A stretch of 64,000 nucleotides of DNA from Prorocentrum cordatum (taxonomy: Eukaryota > Sar > Dinophyceae > Prorocentrales > Prorocentraceae), in NCBI GenBank assembly GCA_963575745.1, contig CAUYUJ010003577.1:1-64000 (forward strand). Direction: 5' to 3'. Both the position numbers and the translations under genes were made by a program. Of the stretch, positions 50,301 to 60,989 are shown piece by piece (position 1 is the stretch's first letter; every line of letters starts with the position of its first letter). The notes under the pieces were generated by a model. That model did not search any database. It saw only the letters and a program-made list of their open reading frames with translations, and was not told where the DNA came from.

Positions 50301-50520
50301 GGCGGCGGACAAAGATCTGGAAGCAGGCCTTGTCATCATCAATGTGCAGCTGCAGGAAGCGGAAGACAGCGATGATGTAGTAGTCGCCCGCGTTTTGCCA
50401 TGGCTGTCAAAGCCGTTGAAGCTGTTTCATGTGTGCGTGCACTGCTTCCATGTTCGGACCGATAGTATTCCGCTCGAAAGCGGCTCGAGTGAGATAGTCA
50501 AATTATTGAGCATTGTTCTC
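47319..50520 (-). pseudogene. Decayed Tpt1/KptA-like gene
   Basis: On the minus strand, sequence from about 50500 reads GDYYIIAVFRFLQLHIDDD, then VAIRATGGQSNVQK (compare IRATSGHS in Tpt1), an in-frame UGA near 50205, then VKYLHHATTRDARPSIRKTG. A frame change near 50000-50040 leads to HVDVVIDMRAATVAGCDFW and GAVMCPQTIPRMAIL, the C-terminal lobe. Downstream are a Pro/Ala linker and ISIDWWKIVQDCKEDYFEQL (to about 49060). From 49038 the protein-like frame is -1 and continues to 47800, with stops at 48736, 48669 and 48456 (NWSIHALMRNVGTEDDGEV, MTEKGLESLAADLATD), then shifts again (47843-47319). The His of the GHS motif is Gln, so even the ancestral copy may have been inactive or divergent. Confidence 0.55.
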
Positions 50521-50714
50521 CACAGCCCAATTCCCAAGGTCCGGTGACCGAGTCCATATATTGGCGCGGCGGTCGTGAAATTGGTTGAGGCCGCTAGTTC
50601 CACTATTGCCGTGACGCAGTATCGAGGGTATGGACTTGCTGAAATACTTCTGCGTGCCCAAATTGTGACTTGGGCCCCAGGGTAGGTCGGGCCCCAACTG
50701 TTTGGTCTTCAGGA

Positions 50715-50780
50715 GGAGGAGGAGGAGGAGGAGGAGGAGGAGGAGAGGAGGCATGAGGCAGGAGGCAGGAGGAGGAGGAG
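50715..50780 (+). repeat. (AGG)n tract
   Basis: Purine triplet run interrupted by GGCATGAGGCAGGAGGCAG. Confidence 0.85.
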
Positions 50781-50794
50781 CATAGCTCTACCAC

Positions 50795-50945
50795 GAAATG
50801 TTCTCAGAACCGAAAAACGCTCCAAAAACAAAAATAATGTTCTTAGAACATAAACCCGATGTGCTAAAACTAGTCAGACTCCGCCAGAAATGTTCTCAGA
50901 ACATTTCGTGGGAACCACAAAAGGTTCCTAGAACATTGTTCGGTA
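50795..50945. repeat. Cluster of ATGTTCTnAGAACAT palindromes
   Basis: AATGTTCTCAGAAC (50806), AATGTTCTTAGAACATAA (50835), AATGTTCTCAGAACATTT (50896) and GGTTCCTAGAACATTG (50925). The first and third are also arms of a longer inverted repeat (CCACGAAATGTTCTCAGAAC against GTTCTCAGAACATTTCGTGG). Confidence 0.75.
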
Positions 50946-50982
50946 GGGCTATAGGCGAGCCGGGACGCTTTGTCACTGCTTT

Positions 50983-51085
50983 AGAGGAGGAGGAGGAGGA
51001 GGAGGAGGAGGAGGAGGAGGAGGAGGAGGAGGAGGAGGAGAGAGGAAGAGAAGGAGGAGGAGGAGGAGGAGGAGGAGGAGGAAAG
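50983..51085 (+). repeat. (AGG)n tract
   Basis: A nearly pure purine triplet run with one AGAGAGGAAGAG interruption. Confidence 0.9.
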
Positions 51086-51424
51086 CGGGGACCACAGCGC
51101 TTCGTGCAAAACGAAGGCCCGTCGCAGGAGGCCTCTGGGCAAAATCATCTGAAGCTGGCAGCATGCACCACAACAAGGCCCATCTGGAGTACATGCTACC
51201 ACCCTTCCCGTAAACGCGCACTATAGAGCCAGGTACGTCCCGCTCAGAGGACGCAGACGCCTGACAATAGTGCGTTACCGCATGTGTTGACGAATGCATG
51301 CGGGCCCATTCGCCCTCCAACAGGTCAGGGACAATCGGTCGTCGAGGTGCGGCCCCTACCCACACCGTAAAAAGGGCATCAAGGAACACGAAGACAATGA
51401 CAAACACGGAGATGACCATAAGAG

Positions 51425-51615
51425 GCGGACACGGCGGGTTCTTCGGCGTTGGTTCCTGACACCGCGCAGGCCGTTAATCCTTGAGCGATCGGCGGCTGGT
51501 CGATCGCCAGATCGTTCCATGTTGGATGATTCTGGGCCACTGGCGGCATTCTACCTTGAACGCCCGCGTCGGGGTCGCAGCCGCGCAGACACGAAACGCA
51601 CCTACCATGCAGGAT
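51425..51615 (+). repeat. Dispersed repeat, copy 2 (copy 1 at 42062-42250)
   Basis: Same orientation and block order as 42062-42250. It includes a near-palindromic GCGATCGGCGGCTGGTCGAT region. Divergence is by substitutions and small indels. Confidence 0.6.
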
Positions 51616-51924
51616 GGCTGCAGCACGGATGCCTCCCGCCATCTGGTGGCTGCTTCGTGCAGTGCGATCTTCCCCTGCGGGTGAGACTGCTGCCCTCCGC
51701 ACCCCAAACATTGATTGTGATTGTGACGGCGACGGCCTGTCTGTTGCCCTCCGCGGCCCAACAGGTACCCTGCATCTCGAACTTGAACGGCAGAGTCCAC
51801 CCGTCCACGAGGCTCATGTCCACCTGGCATCGCGCCCGAGACCTTCCTGGTCGCACGAGGATGAAGGAGGAGGAGGGCGAGGATGAAGGAGGAGGAGGGA
51901 GGAGAAGGAGGAGGAGGAGGGATG

Positions 51925-51991
51925 ATGTTTATGATTATGATGATGCTGATGATGATACTGATGATGGTGATGCTGATGCTGATGCTGATGC

Positions 51992-52089
<98 letters not shown>

Positions 52090-52095
52090 GTAATG
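51925..52095 (+). repeat. (GAT)n microsatellite
   Basis: GATGATGAT runs over about 170 bp, purest at 51993-52088. All six frames are open across it (poly-Met, -Asp, -His, -Ile, -Ser), which explains the long spurious frames. Confidence 0.95.
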
Positions 52096-52734
52096 ATGCT
52101 GATGAGGTGCTGGCCCGGCGGCCGAGGACGAGGCATGCGGGGGTGAGGGAAGCGATGGGGCGCCCGAGGGAGGTCGGGAAGCTCGGCGCTCGGCCGCCAA
52201 TCCATTGAGGAGGCAGGTTGGAGGCACCCGAGGGGTCTGCGCTGGATGGGCCCCACGACAATCGGACAAGGGGGGGGTGGATAAAGGCAAATCCGTTCAG
52301 AATCGGCCCCGGGAAGGTCCATGCGGTTCGCTGCTTCACCCTGGATCCGCTCTAGACGGCCCCAGGGTCCGAGAACGGCCCCCAGAGACCGAACAGACAT
52401 GATCCTGCGACGTACCCAGCCCAGTAGCATCGAGTGGAAAGAGACGCAGGCAAATACTGGCAGAAACAACGAAGGTGCAGGCGCGGCGATTTGTTGTGCG
52501 CGCGCGTTGCACGACTCATTGGGGCCAGAAGAACGGGGGCGGGAACGACGGGCAGGAAAATCACGGAATTGTGGGGGCGGGGAGCCGTCGCGACAGCAGC
52601 AGCATGTGGAAAGTGACAGGTGGAATAGGCGAGGCGCCGGTGTGTCGCCCTCGAGGGGGCGGCCCTACGAGAGCCCGGCGGTGGCGCCAGAGCGCCGAGA
52701 AGTTGAAGCCCGCTCAGATGCTGGAGTCGGATTT

Positions 52735-53135
52735 CAGATAGCAGGATCGGAGAACGAGCAGGCGTCGGAGTCGGAAGGTCGAAGAGATACGAGCAGGCGT
52801 CGGAACAAACATGCGAGCAGGCGTCGGCGTCGGACTCGAAGAAATAAGAGGAGGCCTCGGAGTCGGAAATATCCGAGGCGTCGGGGTCGGAGTCGGAGAA
52901 ATAAGAATGAGCAGGCGTCGGAGCCGGAGTCGAAGAAAGAAAAATAAAGGTAGGAGCAAGAAATGCGAACCCATGTCGGAGCCGGAAACGAAGACATCAG
53001 AAGAGGCGTCGGAGCCGGAAGAATCAGCGCTGGAGTCGGAAGAGAGGAGAAATTGAGTCGTATAGATGGCAGCTGGAGTCGGAGAGATGGGAAACGGAAT
53101 CGGGGAGGCGGAAATTGGAGTCGGGAGCCGGAGAA
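52735..53135 (+). repeat. Degenerate GAGTCGGA / AGGCGTCGG minisatellite
   Basis: Dozens of imperfect 6-20 bp units combining GGAGTCGGA, GAGCAGGCGTCGG and AGAAATAAGA. No gene is supported. Confidence 0.75.
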
Positions 53136-53299
53136 ATGACCAGAGTGGAATGAACACAGAAAACTGGTACCAGATCCTATAGGTCGTAGTAGGCACAGGC
53201 GTAATATACGAAATCATATTCCAGATCATTCCATAAGTGTTAATATGTTGCAACTGACAAACACAAATTGTAATGTTTCTGGTCGTCGTGGTCGTCATA

Positions 53300-53990
53300 A
53301 GTGCCCTTGGTGCGTAAGAAAAGCACGATGTCGTCTGCCGACCGTTTTCATTGTCGTCCTTGCCGCCTGTGCTGGGCTCGGGTCGTGTGATTGTGGTTCC
53401 CATGAGGCTGCTAGGAAAGTCCACCTGTTGGGCGGTAGTCTAGCTACTCTCCCTGCCCACCGCCACTTGCGTCTGAAATATATGACCGTCCATTCTTCCA
53501 CGTTGGCTCGTCTTGCAGCGTCTGTTGCTGTATGCGTAGCCCTTCGCAAGGAACATTATCATGGTTCCAGGCCGTCGTCGTCGTTGCCACCATCGTCGAG
53601 GTCTGCGTCTTGTTCACTTTGGTGGGTGTTGTCGAGGTTGTTGACTTCATCTTCGAGGGCAGACTCCTTGGAACTGTCGGCGTTAGTGGTTGTGTTGCTG
53701 TCGTGTCCCGTTCGGCGCCTCGGGGTGTTCACGATGAGCCGAAGCATTCGTCGTTGGGTGCGTCGTAGTGTTTGGAGCATGTCCTTCGTGAGCGTCCAGG
53801 AAGCGTAACCGTACATAACTGCTGGCGCCACTGTTCCGCTGAGCAGCCGTAGTTCGCTGTGGAGGGGGTATCGGTTGCTCGTGAGTTCGTCACGGAGCTG
53901 GTGAAAGCAGCGCCAACCACGCGCAAGTCTGTTGGAGAGTTGGAGAGCTCTACTCGGTGAAAGTCGTGGAAGATGAGTTTCCGGACAAGG
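53300..53990 (-). pseudogene. LINE-type non-LTR retrotransposon remnant (3' end of RT ORF)
   Basis: Minus-strand segments in more than one frame match the C-terminal part of LINE reverse transcriptase ORFs. RKLIFHDFHR lies near 53950, LARGWRCFHQLRDELTSNRY with LHSELRLLSGTVAPAVMYG near 53820-53900, and ASWTLTKDMLQTLRRTQRRM with LRLIVNTPRRR near 53740-53800. WRWAGRVARLPPNRW near 53440 is in a later frame. Frameshifts and a deletion between these blocks show it is dead. The catalytic part of RT is absent. Confidence 0.7.
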
Positions 53991-54034
53991 TACTTGGTAG
54001 TCTGGGTAGCGCTTGTCAGGTGTAATAGGGTGAC

Positions 54035-54285
54035 GATGAAAGTTGCGACAGTTTCACAGATCGCAGCCCCACAGGGATGGCGAGGTCTAATCCGAGCCTG
54101 CCGAAAGTACCCACGATGCTGGCCCCCCAGCAGCCCTCGAAAGTGGCGACAGTTTCGCAGATCGCGGCGCCCCAGGGATGGCGAGGTCGAATCTGAGCCT
54201 GCGACAAGAACCCCCTATGGCTGGCCCCCCAGCAGCTCTCGAAAGTGGCGACCGTTCCACAGATCGCAGCCCCCCCAGGGGACAT
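54035..54285 (+). repeat. ~100-bp tandem repeat, 2.5 units
   Basis: Units start with AAAGTGGCGACAGTTTC at about 54037, 54139 and 54240, with CAGATCGC(A/G)GC(C/G)CC and AGGGATGGCGAGGTC. Copies are about 85-90% similar by eye. It directly precedes copy 2 of the 24.5-kb dispersed repeat. Confidence 0.75.
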
Positions 54286-54289
54286 GGGA

Positions 54290-54640
54290 AGATGTGGCCC
54301 CCGGGGACTGCCAGGAGCTGCTGCACGGCGTGTCGCGGCGGCGGCCCCGGCGACACGCTGTGCTCTGGAAACGCCACGGGCGCAGGGCACGCCTGACATT
54401 GGGCGGGGCCGCGACATGCGAACCCGGACAGCGTGCCGCTCCGCTCCGCGGGGGCGGGAAGCTTCGAGAGGCCTGGGGCGTTGACGCTCGGGGACCGCGA
54501 CGTGGTCAGCGCGTTGCGCCGCAGCGCTGTCGGCCAGAACCAGCGGCGAGACGCGCTGAGCCATGGCTCCTCACCGTAAGAGCGCCGAACCTCCACAAAC
54601 TTTCCATGCCAGTGGTCCCAGGATGATCGCAGGATGCCCG
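54290..54640. repeat. Dispersed repeat, copy 2 (copy 1 at 24500-24800)
   Basis: Same orientation and block order as copy 1. This copy has an extra ~50 bp between the GACACG and CCGCTCCGCTCCGCG blocks. Confidence 0.65.
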
Positions 54641-55970
54641 GAGGGTTCCAAAAACGAGGTGCTTGGGGAGGGGGTTTTCCAGGAGGGGCCCCCCAGGGGC
54701 TTCGCACCCTCTGTTTTGACGAGGTTCCGAGGCCCCTGGGGGGCTCTTTGGGAACCCCCCCTCCCCCAAAACCGCTTTTGGAACCCTCCGGGATGATGGA
54801 GGCTGCTCCCAGGTTTTGACACAGAGGCACCTGGCGATCCGACTGATCTCGCGCGGCCTGGATCCCAGCTGGGCCTGTCTCTCGTGAAGGCTCTTCCAGA
54901 CAAGAAACGAAAAGTGCTCGCGTCGTAAAAAATCAGGACGAAACGTGTCTTCCCTCGTTGTCGGCCTCTGGGGGCCATCACCGGGCCTTGGGGCTATCAA
55001 ACAACGACTCAGGACGACAAGCTTGTCCCTAGAAAAAGGTCGGGACCTCCGTGGACCATGTATTGAAAAAATGAAGACCTCGTATGCCTGGGAAAAAATG
55101 GTACCACCGCCTGCTTCTCCGCATCCCCCCGAATGTCGTCCCCTCTTGAGGCTACCCGGTGCCTTTCCATCGGCGAGACCCCGGTAACCTCGTGGTGGTT
55201 AAGACAATCGGGGCGTGAGAATATGACAGGCGCGCTTGCATGGTCGAACTCCCGAACACCTTGGACGATGCCAGGCCATCCCAAAGCTTGAATATGCTGT
55301 CTCGGGGGCTCCCGTGAGCTGGGCAAATGCAGAAGGGGGAGACTCCTCCTGCTGTTCCTCTGCCCCACTGACCCGAGCCTCTGAGAGAAGGTCTGTACTG
55401 AGGGCAGGAGAACCCCCCCCGCCGGCCGCATGACAAACGTCAAATCGGCCTTGCGCTTCAAGGGCACCCGCTCCCACGCAGAGGGCCCTTTCCGCCCGAC
55501 GGGAACGAGACCGCGCAACACTGCACAGCGAATGCCCGGCTTCGTGCCGAGCATTTGACGGTGCGTGCTCCCGCGCTCACGCCCACGGGGAACATCGAAT
55601 CGGGAAGCACGTCGGGAAACGACGGACCGCGGCTGCCCGCCCCCCGCGACCGCCCTCGGAGCCCCTTGCGAGGGGGGCTCGAAAAATATACACCACCCGA
55701 GTATGTTCAGACACCAAGCAGAACAGTTTAGACTGAAGCCGATATGAATCCGATGTAATATAGTGTCCCGCAGGACCCCCAAAAGTTTGGAGTCTGTGAT
55801 AATGAGCACTTCCATTCGCCCAAGTTCCCGCTTCAGCCTCGCTTCCGCTCTCTCCCCGCTTATGCTGCCCCCTTTGCCCCCAAACTCCCCGCGGAGGCCT
55901 GGCTCCCAGGGCCCCTGTGGCTGCTTTGGGCTGCGCAGGCTGCTCGGGTCGCACTCGCTGTCTGGCAGAA
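54641..55970. other. No supported gene
   Basis: Frames on both strands are open for 60-270 codons because of base composition. 54640-54800 holds complementary GGGGG(T/C)TT and CCCC stretches around GGTTCCAAAA (partly inverted, 54647/54777). Nothing was recognised by motif. Confidence 0.4.
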
Positions 55971-55975
55971 GCTTT

Positions 55976-56168
55976 CGGCGGCGAGCGAGGGGGGGAAATG
56001 AGAAGGAGAAGGCCTTCTCGGAAGGCGGCGGGACTTCTCAGAGGCCCTCGCGCCTTCTTAGAAGCTTTTTGTCTGTCTTCGGGGAAGGCTTAGAAAACTT
56101 CTCAGGGGGACTTCCGAGCCTTCTGAGAAGGCCCGCCCCTTCTCACTTCCCCCCCTCGCTCGCCGCCG
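55976..56168. mobile_element. Foldback (hairpin) element, 193 bp
   Basis: The left arm (CGGCGGCGAGCGAGGGGGG, then AAATGAGAAGG) and the right arm (CCTTCTCACTT, then CCCCCCCTCGCTCGCCGCCG) pair over at least 31 bases with one mismatch. Pairing continues inward through GGCCTTCTCnGAAGGC and ACTTC/GAAGT blocks to a short centre near GTCTGTCTTC. It resembles a MITE. No target duplication is evident. Confidence 0.75.
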
Positions 56169-56321
56169 ATCCATACGTATCGGTGCTGCGCACGCTCCGC
56201 ACCACAGTGGTGGCTTGGAGCGAGTCACAGTGGGTAGCTTGGAGCGGGTCTCGCTCGGGGGATCGCGAGCGGCCGCGAAGAGGGGCGGCTCGCGCGGTTG
56301 CCAAGCCACCTCGGCGTACGA

Positions 56322-56350
56322 GGAGGAGGAGGAGGAGGAGGAGGAGGAGG
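56322..56350 (+). repeat. (AGG)n tract
   Basis: Short purine triplet run beyond the foldback element. Confidence 0.85.
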
Positions 56351-57740
56351 GCGAGAATGTGGCATGTAGGGCACGACTCTGGCTTCACGACATACCTACT
56401 TCAGCACTGGCACCACAACACGCAGGCCACCAGACAGGACTAGATCCCACCCATGGCGCCGCCAAGTACACATGTCAATCAAACAAGGCCCACTCCACCG
56501 GCACCAAACACAAACCGCCTGGGACGCGCATACGTTTACAGCCGCAACGACCCGCGCTTTCTGGACTAAATGGTAAGCGTTCGGCGTCATCAGGCTTATA
56601 CCAACAACACCTAACAAAGGTGCATCAACATCAACAAGCAGTACATACAGAACAGGCGCCTACGGTATTCAAGACTCCGCCTGTGCCCAAGCCTAAGCCG
56701 ACTCAACATACGAGATCGATGGGCCATACAACTACGACTATGGCGACTACACAGGTTGGCATGCTTAGGCAGTACCACCACGACTTCCACGACATCTACC
56801 CTATCCCCTTCAATTACAGAGGAAGGCCAATGACTGACTGCCCTCCCTCCCCGTTCAATATTACAAACTACCAGGGGTCCTCCTGCTGTCGTCATCGTCT
56901 TCCTACTTCTGCCCATCCTCCCCGCGCTCGTGGTACAGTGCACCTGTCAGCCAGCCATGCCATGCTTTGCGGTCTTAGGGGGGCACCTCTTCTCCCCCAG
57001 GGGCAGTGTCCCACTGCCTTATGAAGACGGCAGGCGCCCTGCACCTCTGCACTGCGGAGGCATGGGGCACCTGCTCTCTGCTCCTCCGGTGGGCTACCTC
57101 CCCTGCCCCCCACCGCCTCTTTCCCGTTGTTGCTGCTTGCCTGTGAGACCGAAAGGCACTCTCTCTCTCTCTCTTTTTTGCCGAGGCTAGGGAGGCCGAG
57201 GGAGGCCGAGGGAGGACGAGTGCGGAAAGCGACGACGACGAAGCCATCTGTGAAAACCTTCCGAGGTCGTCGCTGAACTGGACGTGCAGCCAGTTCTGCA
57301 TCCGGGGAGGCCGAGGTCAGGACGAAGCCGGAAAGGCATGGGGGCGGGGGGAGGGCGCCGCTCGCACCAAAGCCACTCTTGGGCCATCGGCGGGGGGGGC
57401 TCTGTGCCCCGCCGGGGGGCCGCCGAGCGCGAGCGGCACCTTCCCTGCGCGCCGCGATCCTCGGCTCTTCCACTTCACCTACAGTCGGGGCGTTGACCTA
57501 AGGAACCCCCCAAAAAGGAACGGGCCCCCTGTGTTCCATGATTCAAAAACGTCGGTTTCCCATCGAAAGCATAAGTATAAGGAACACCTGAGGCAAGCTG
57601 TGCAACACGTAAGGGGCACGGGGCCCCTCCCCAGCGAAAAAGGGCTCCTTCTTCAGCGACCCGCCTGTGCCTGGATGGTTCTTGGCCGTCCCCGTCCATC
57701 CTGCCGGGCCCCCTCCTCCCAACGGGGCCGTAGGTGACCC
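56351..57740. other. No supported gene
   Basis: A plus-strand frame across 56351-57024 has His/Thr/Gln-rich but irregular content, with no motif. The rest is low complexity or compositionally biased sequence. Confidence 0.4.
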
Positions 57741-57742
57741 GA

Positions 57743-57872
57743 GGAGGAGGAGGAGGAGGGAGGAGGAGGAGGAGGAGGAGGAGGAGGAGGAGGAGGAGGA
57801 GGAGGAGGAGGAGGAGGAGGCAGGAGGAGGAGGAGGAGAAGGAGGAGGAGGAGGAGGAGGAGGAGGCCCCCC
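57743..57872 (+). repeat. (AGG)n tract
   Basis: About 40 purine triplets with rare interruptions. Confidence 0.92.
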
Positions 57873-60539
57873 GGACCCACGGGGCAGGGTGGCCCCCCCC
57901 GGAGCTGTCCCTCTTCGCACCCGCCCACCCGGGCGGGGCAGGCCAGGCCTGCCAGGCCAGCCTTTTTCGCCGTGCGCACCTCACGCACGCATGCCGCCCT
58001 CTGCTGCAAGCCCGCATCTGCACGTCGGGGAGTGGTGGAGCATGTGTGGGATGAGGTTGGGGGTGCCAAGTCACCTCGGGCGCTGCAGCTCCTATATTCT
58101 TCACTCGTCTGCCTCCCTCCTCCCCCTTCTGCCGTCGCCATGGCCAGCTGAATTCCTGGGCCTGGCTCCCTCCTTTGTCTGACCGTAGTTTCCGTGGGAC
58201 TGGCGGCCTCTCCGCCCTGTCCCCCCTCGCCATTCGGCTTTTTTTTCCAATATGCGTGTTCCTGTTTTCGGCGTGAGTCCCCCCCACGGTTGCTGCGACG
58301 TCAGCGGCCGGGCAGGCTGGTGGCGGAAGTGGCAGCGGATGAAACAGACGGCGAGCGCCACCCGGCTCTGCCCTTGGCATGTCTGCGACATGTCCCATTG
58401 CGGCTGGTGGCGGAAGTGGCAGTGGATGAAATCAGAGTTTCGTCATTTTGAAGCACACTCTGCGCAACCAACCTACCATTTACGCCACAGCTCGCTTATC
58501 ATCACCGCTGCGTAGCAGCCGCAGGCCAGTCACGCTGCATTCGCAATTCTCATCTTACGACCTCCCCCTTGCTATCTTACTGCAGGGTCCTCTCTCTCCA
58601 TCCTTTCGGGACCCCCTGACCCACAGTGTAGGGGGCGGCCCCCTCAGCATGATGCCTTGCACTTACCCATCGGGGCAGACAGGCCAGCCTTCCAGGCCAG
58701 CCTTTGTCAGGCATACTTGCACGCACTCCCCGTCAATTTCGCCTCATCCCCACCCTGACAGCGAAGCCGATCTGAGTCTAGTCTTTGCCCGCGCAACTAT
58801 TTCTACTCAGGGGGATCACCACTGCACATGTCACTATGACGCTTCATCCCGGTCTCACACAGTCGTTACTCACGCCAACCTCCAAACTCTCAGCCTACAT
58901 CCTGTCGCTGGCCTGGCAGCGCCGGCCCACAGGAACTGCAAGGCACAGAGGCAATGGTTAGACCAACGCATCTCTTACTTTGTGTCGGTCAGTTTTGACA
59001 CTTGCAGGCCAGCCTAATAGGCCAGCCTGATAACGACAGCTAATCAGGACTCGTGCTTACTAGGAGCAGAACTGACAAAAAGCACGAGGGTTCATGGACA
59101 ACGGAGGTTTGGGGTGAACGGACAAACCCCTGGCTGCAACCCCAGAGCTGCCACAGCTTGCACCTGCTCTTACTTTGCTGCAAGTGTTTTTGCTGCGAGA
59201 CTGAATCTACAAATCGGGGAACGGACAGTGGTCATCGTGATGGGGATGGACTACCAAGTTACATCAGGCGCTGCGTCCTGTTCCGTTCGGTGTCATCGGT
59301 ACTAGTGTTACTAAAGTTGTCGATCGCTCGGTCTCTCTCCCCTCACACCACCTGGCTGGCGCACACTCTGCGCCCATTGGGCCTCTATGCTTTTCTTTGT
59401 CTGTCCGCCCCTCTTAGGATCCTGCTGCGCCAGCCAGGCGTAATGTGCTGTTTGCACATGGCCTAGGTCGGCCTTTTTTGTTAGTACCATTTCGGAACGC
59501 TGCGTGCTTAAGCAGGAAGTCCGAGCAACGAAGGGAGAAGAGAAGAGGTGGAGGGAACATGATCTTCTACAGCGCAACAAAAATTAGCTGGAAGGGAAAG
59601 GTGGAGGGAAGAAAAAGGGGAGGGAGCTGAGGTGAAGGGGGAGAGAAAGGTGGGAGAGGAAGGAGAGGAGGAGGAGAAGGAGTAGCAGAAGGTGGGAGAG
59701 GAGGAGGATGAGGAGAAGGAGGAGGAGCGAAGAAGGGGGAGGAGGAGAAGCAGAAAAAAGAGGAGGACAAGTCAGATGCACTCGCGCGCTTGATATGACA
59801 TCCTACCCCTCCCACCCACCCCCTCCCACTGGGCTGATTTATCCGCCGACGGGTGGCATGGCGGACATGGAACACCCGAATTGCCCGCATTGTGCTCTGC
59901 GCAAGCAGAAAGGGGAGCTGTGTACATTAGAGGGTAGAAGGGACATGAGGCAGACGACCTCCGAGAGAGGAAGGGGTGTGGGGGGGGGAAGATCCCTCCT
60001 GGCCCCCGCACAACGGCCACGCAGCGGTGGAGAAGCAGCAGAAGCAGGAGCAGGAGCAGCAGGAGTAGTAGGAGCACTGGGAGGAGCAGGAGGGGCAGGA
60101 GAAGGCGGATCAGGAGGAAGGAGAGGGGCAACAACGACAAGGAAGGATTTGGATCCGGAACTGTGGCCCTCGCCGGGGTGAGAGCGCCATCCCTAATGTC
60201 ACCCGATCTTGTTCCATCCGCAGCCCCAGAAGTCCCGACCGCCTTCCGAGGGGTAATTATCGTCCTGGACCCGTTAGAGGGCCTGGTAGAGGCCCGGTAC
60301 AAGCCCTCGAGGCCCGTCCCTTCGCACAGTAGAGGACCTCGAGGGCTGACATCGAGGAAAAGACACACAGGTATCAACAAACAGCATATTGTTGAATGGG
60401 CAGGACACTTCCTGCCAGGCTGAGATAAGCCAGAGAAAAGAGCGGGAGTAGACCCACAACCTATCCTGCCACGCCCGGGACAGCGAGCGCGTGGCAGGCC
60501 GAGGCAGGGACCTACCCAGACTCCTTCCTCACGCCGCGG
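57873..60539. other. No supported gene; small direct repeats
   Basis: GGCTGGTGGCGGAAGTGGCAG followed by (C/T)GGATGAAA(C/T)(A/C)AG occurs twice (about 58317 and 58403). AGGCCAGCCT recurs near 57950, 58680-58705 and 59008-59025. 59600-59770 is AGG-rich. CGAGG motifs at 60300-60345 are partly palindromic. Confidence 0.45.
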
Positions 60540-60617
60540 AGGAGAAAAAGGAAGAGGAGGAGGAGGAGGAGGAGGAGGAGGAGGAGGAGGAGGAGGAGGA
60601 GGAGGAGGAGGAGAGGA
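60540..60617 (+). repeat. (AGG)n tract
   Basis: Nearly pure purine triplets. Confidence 0.92.
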
Positions 60618-60989
60618 GGATCGCCTCCATCGCCTTCCTGTGTGCCTGGCCGTTTTTTCTTGCTGCGCCCACCTAGGTCTTAGGTCTAGTTTGTAGGCCC
60701 CCCGCCTAAATCTGGCGAAGTTCCTTGCGCGTTCCCTACGCGTTGCGAGCCCCGATGCTCCGAGCCTGGCAAGCGTCAAAACGAAGAGGACGCGCATACC
60801 CTTGGCGACCAGTGTTCGTGCTAGCATATAATATATGGAATGCTGATCGTTTTGTAGAATGCATTAGCAAACAGTTCAGGACAGGCGTGCCGATAAAGGG
60901 CAAGATGGGGGCCGAAACTCGTGGCAAAAACAAAAACATGAAAACGAACCGTCTTTACACCCTCAGGCATCCGCTCTCCACCCCCCCGA

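Noticed and set aside
50795-50945. Steroid-receptor response elements (AGAACAnnnTGTTCT-like)
   Set aside because: The half-site order and single-base spacing differ, and such receptors are not expected in this kind of organism.
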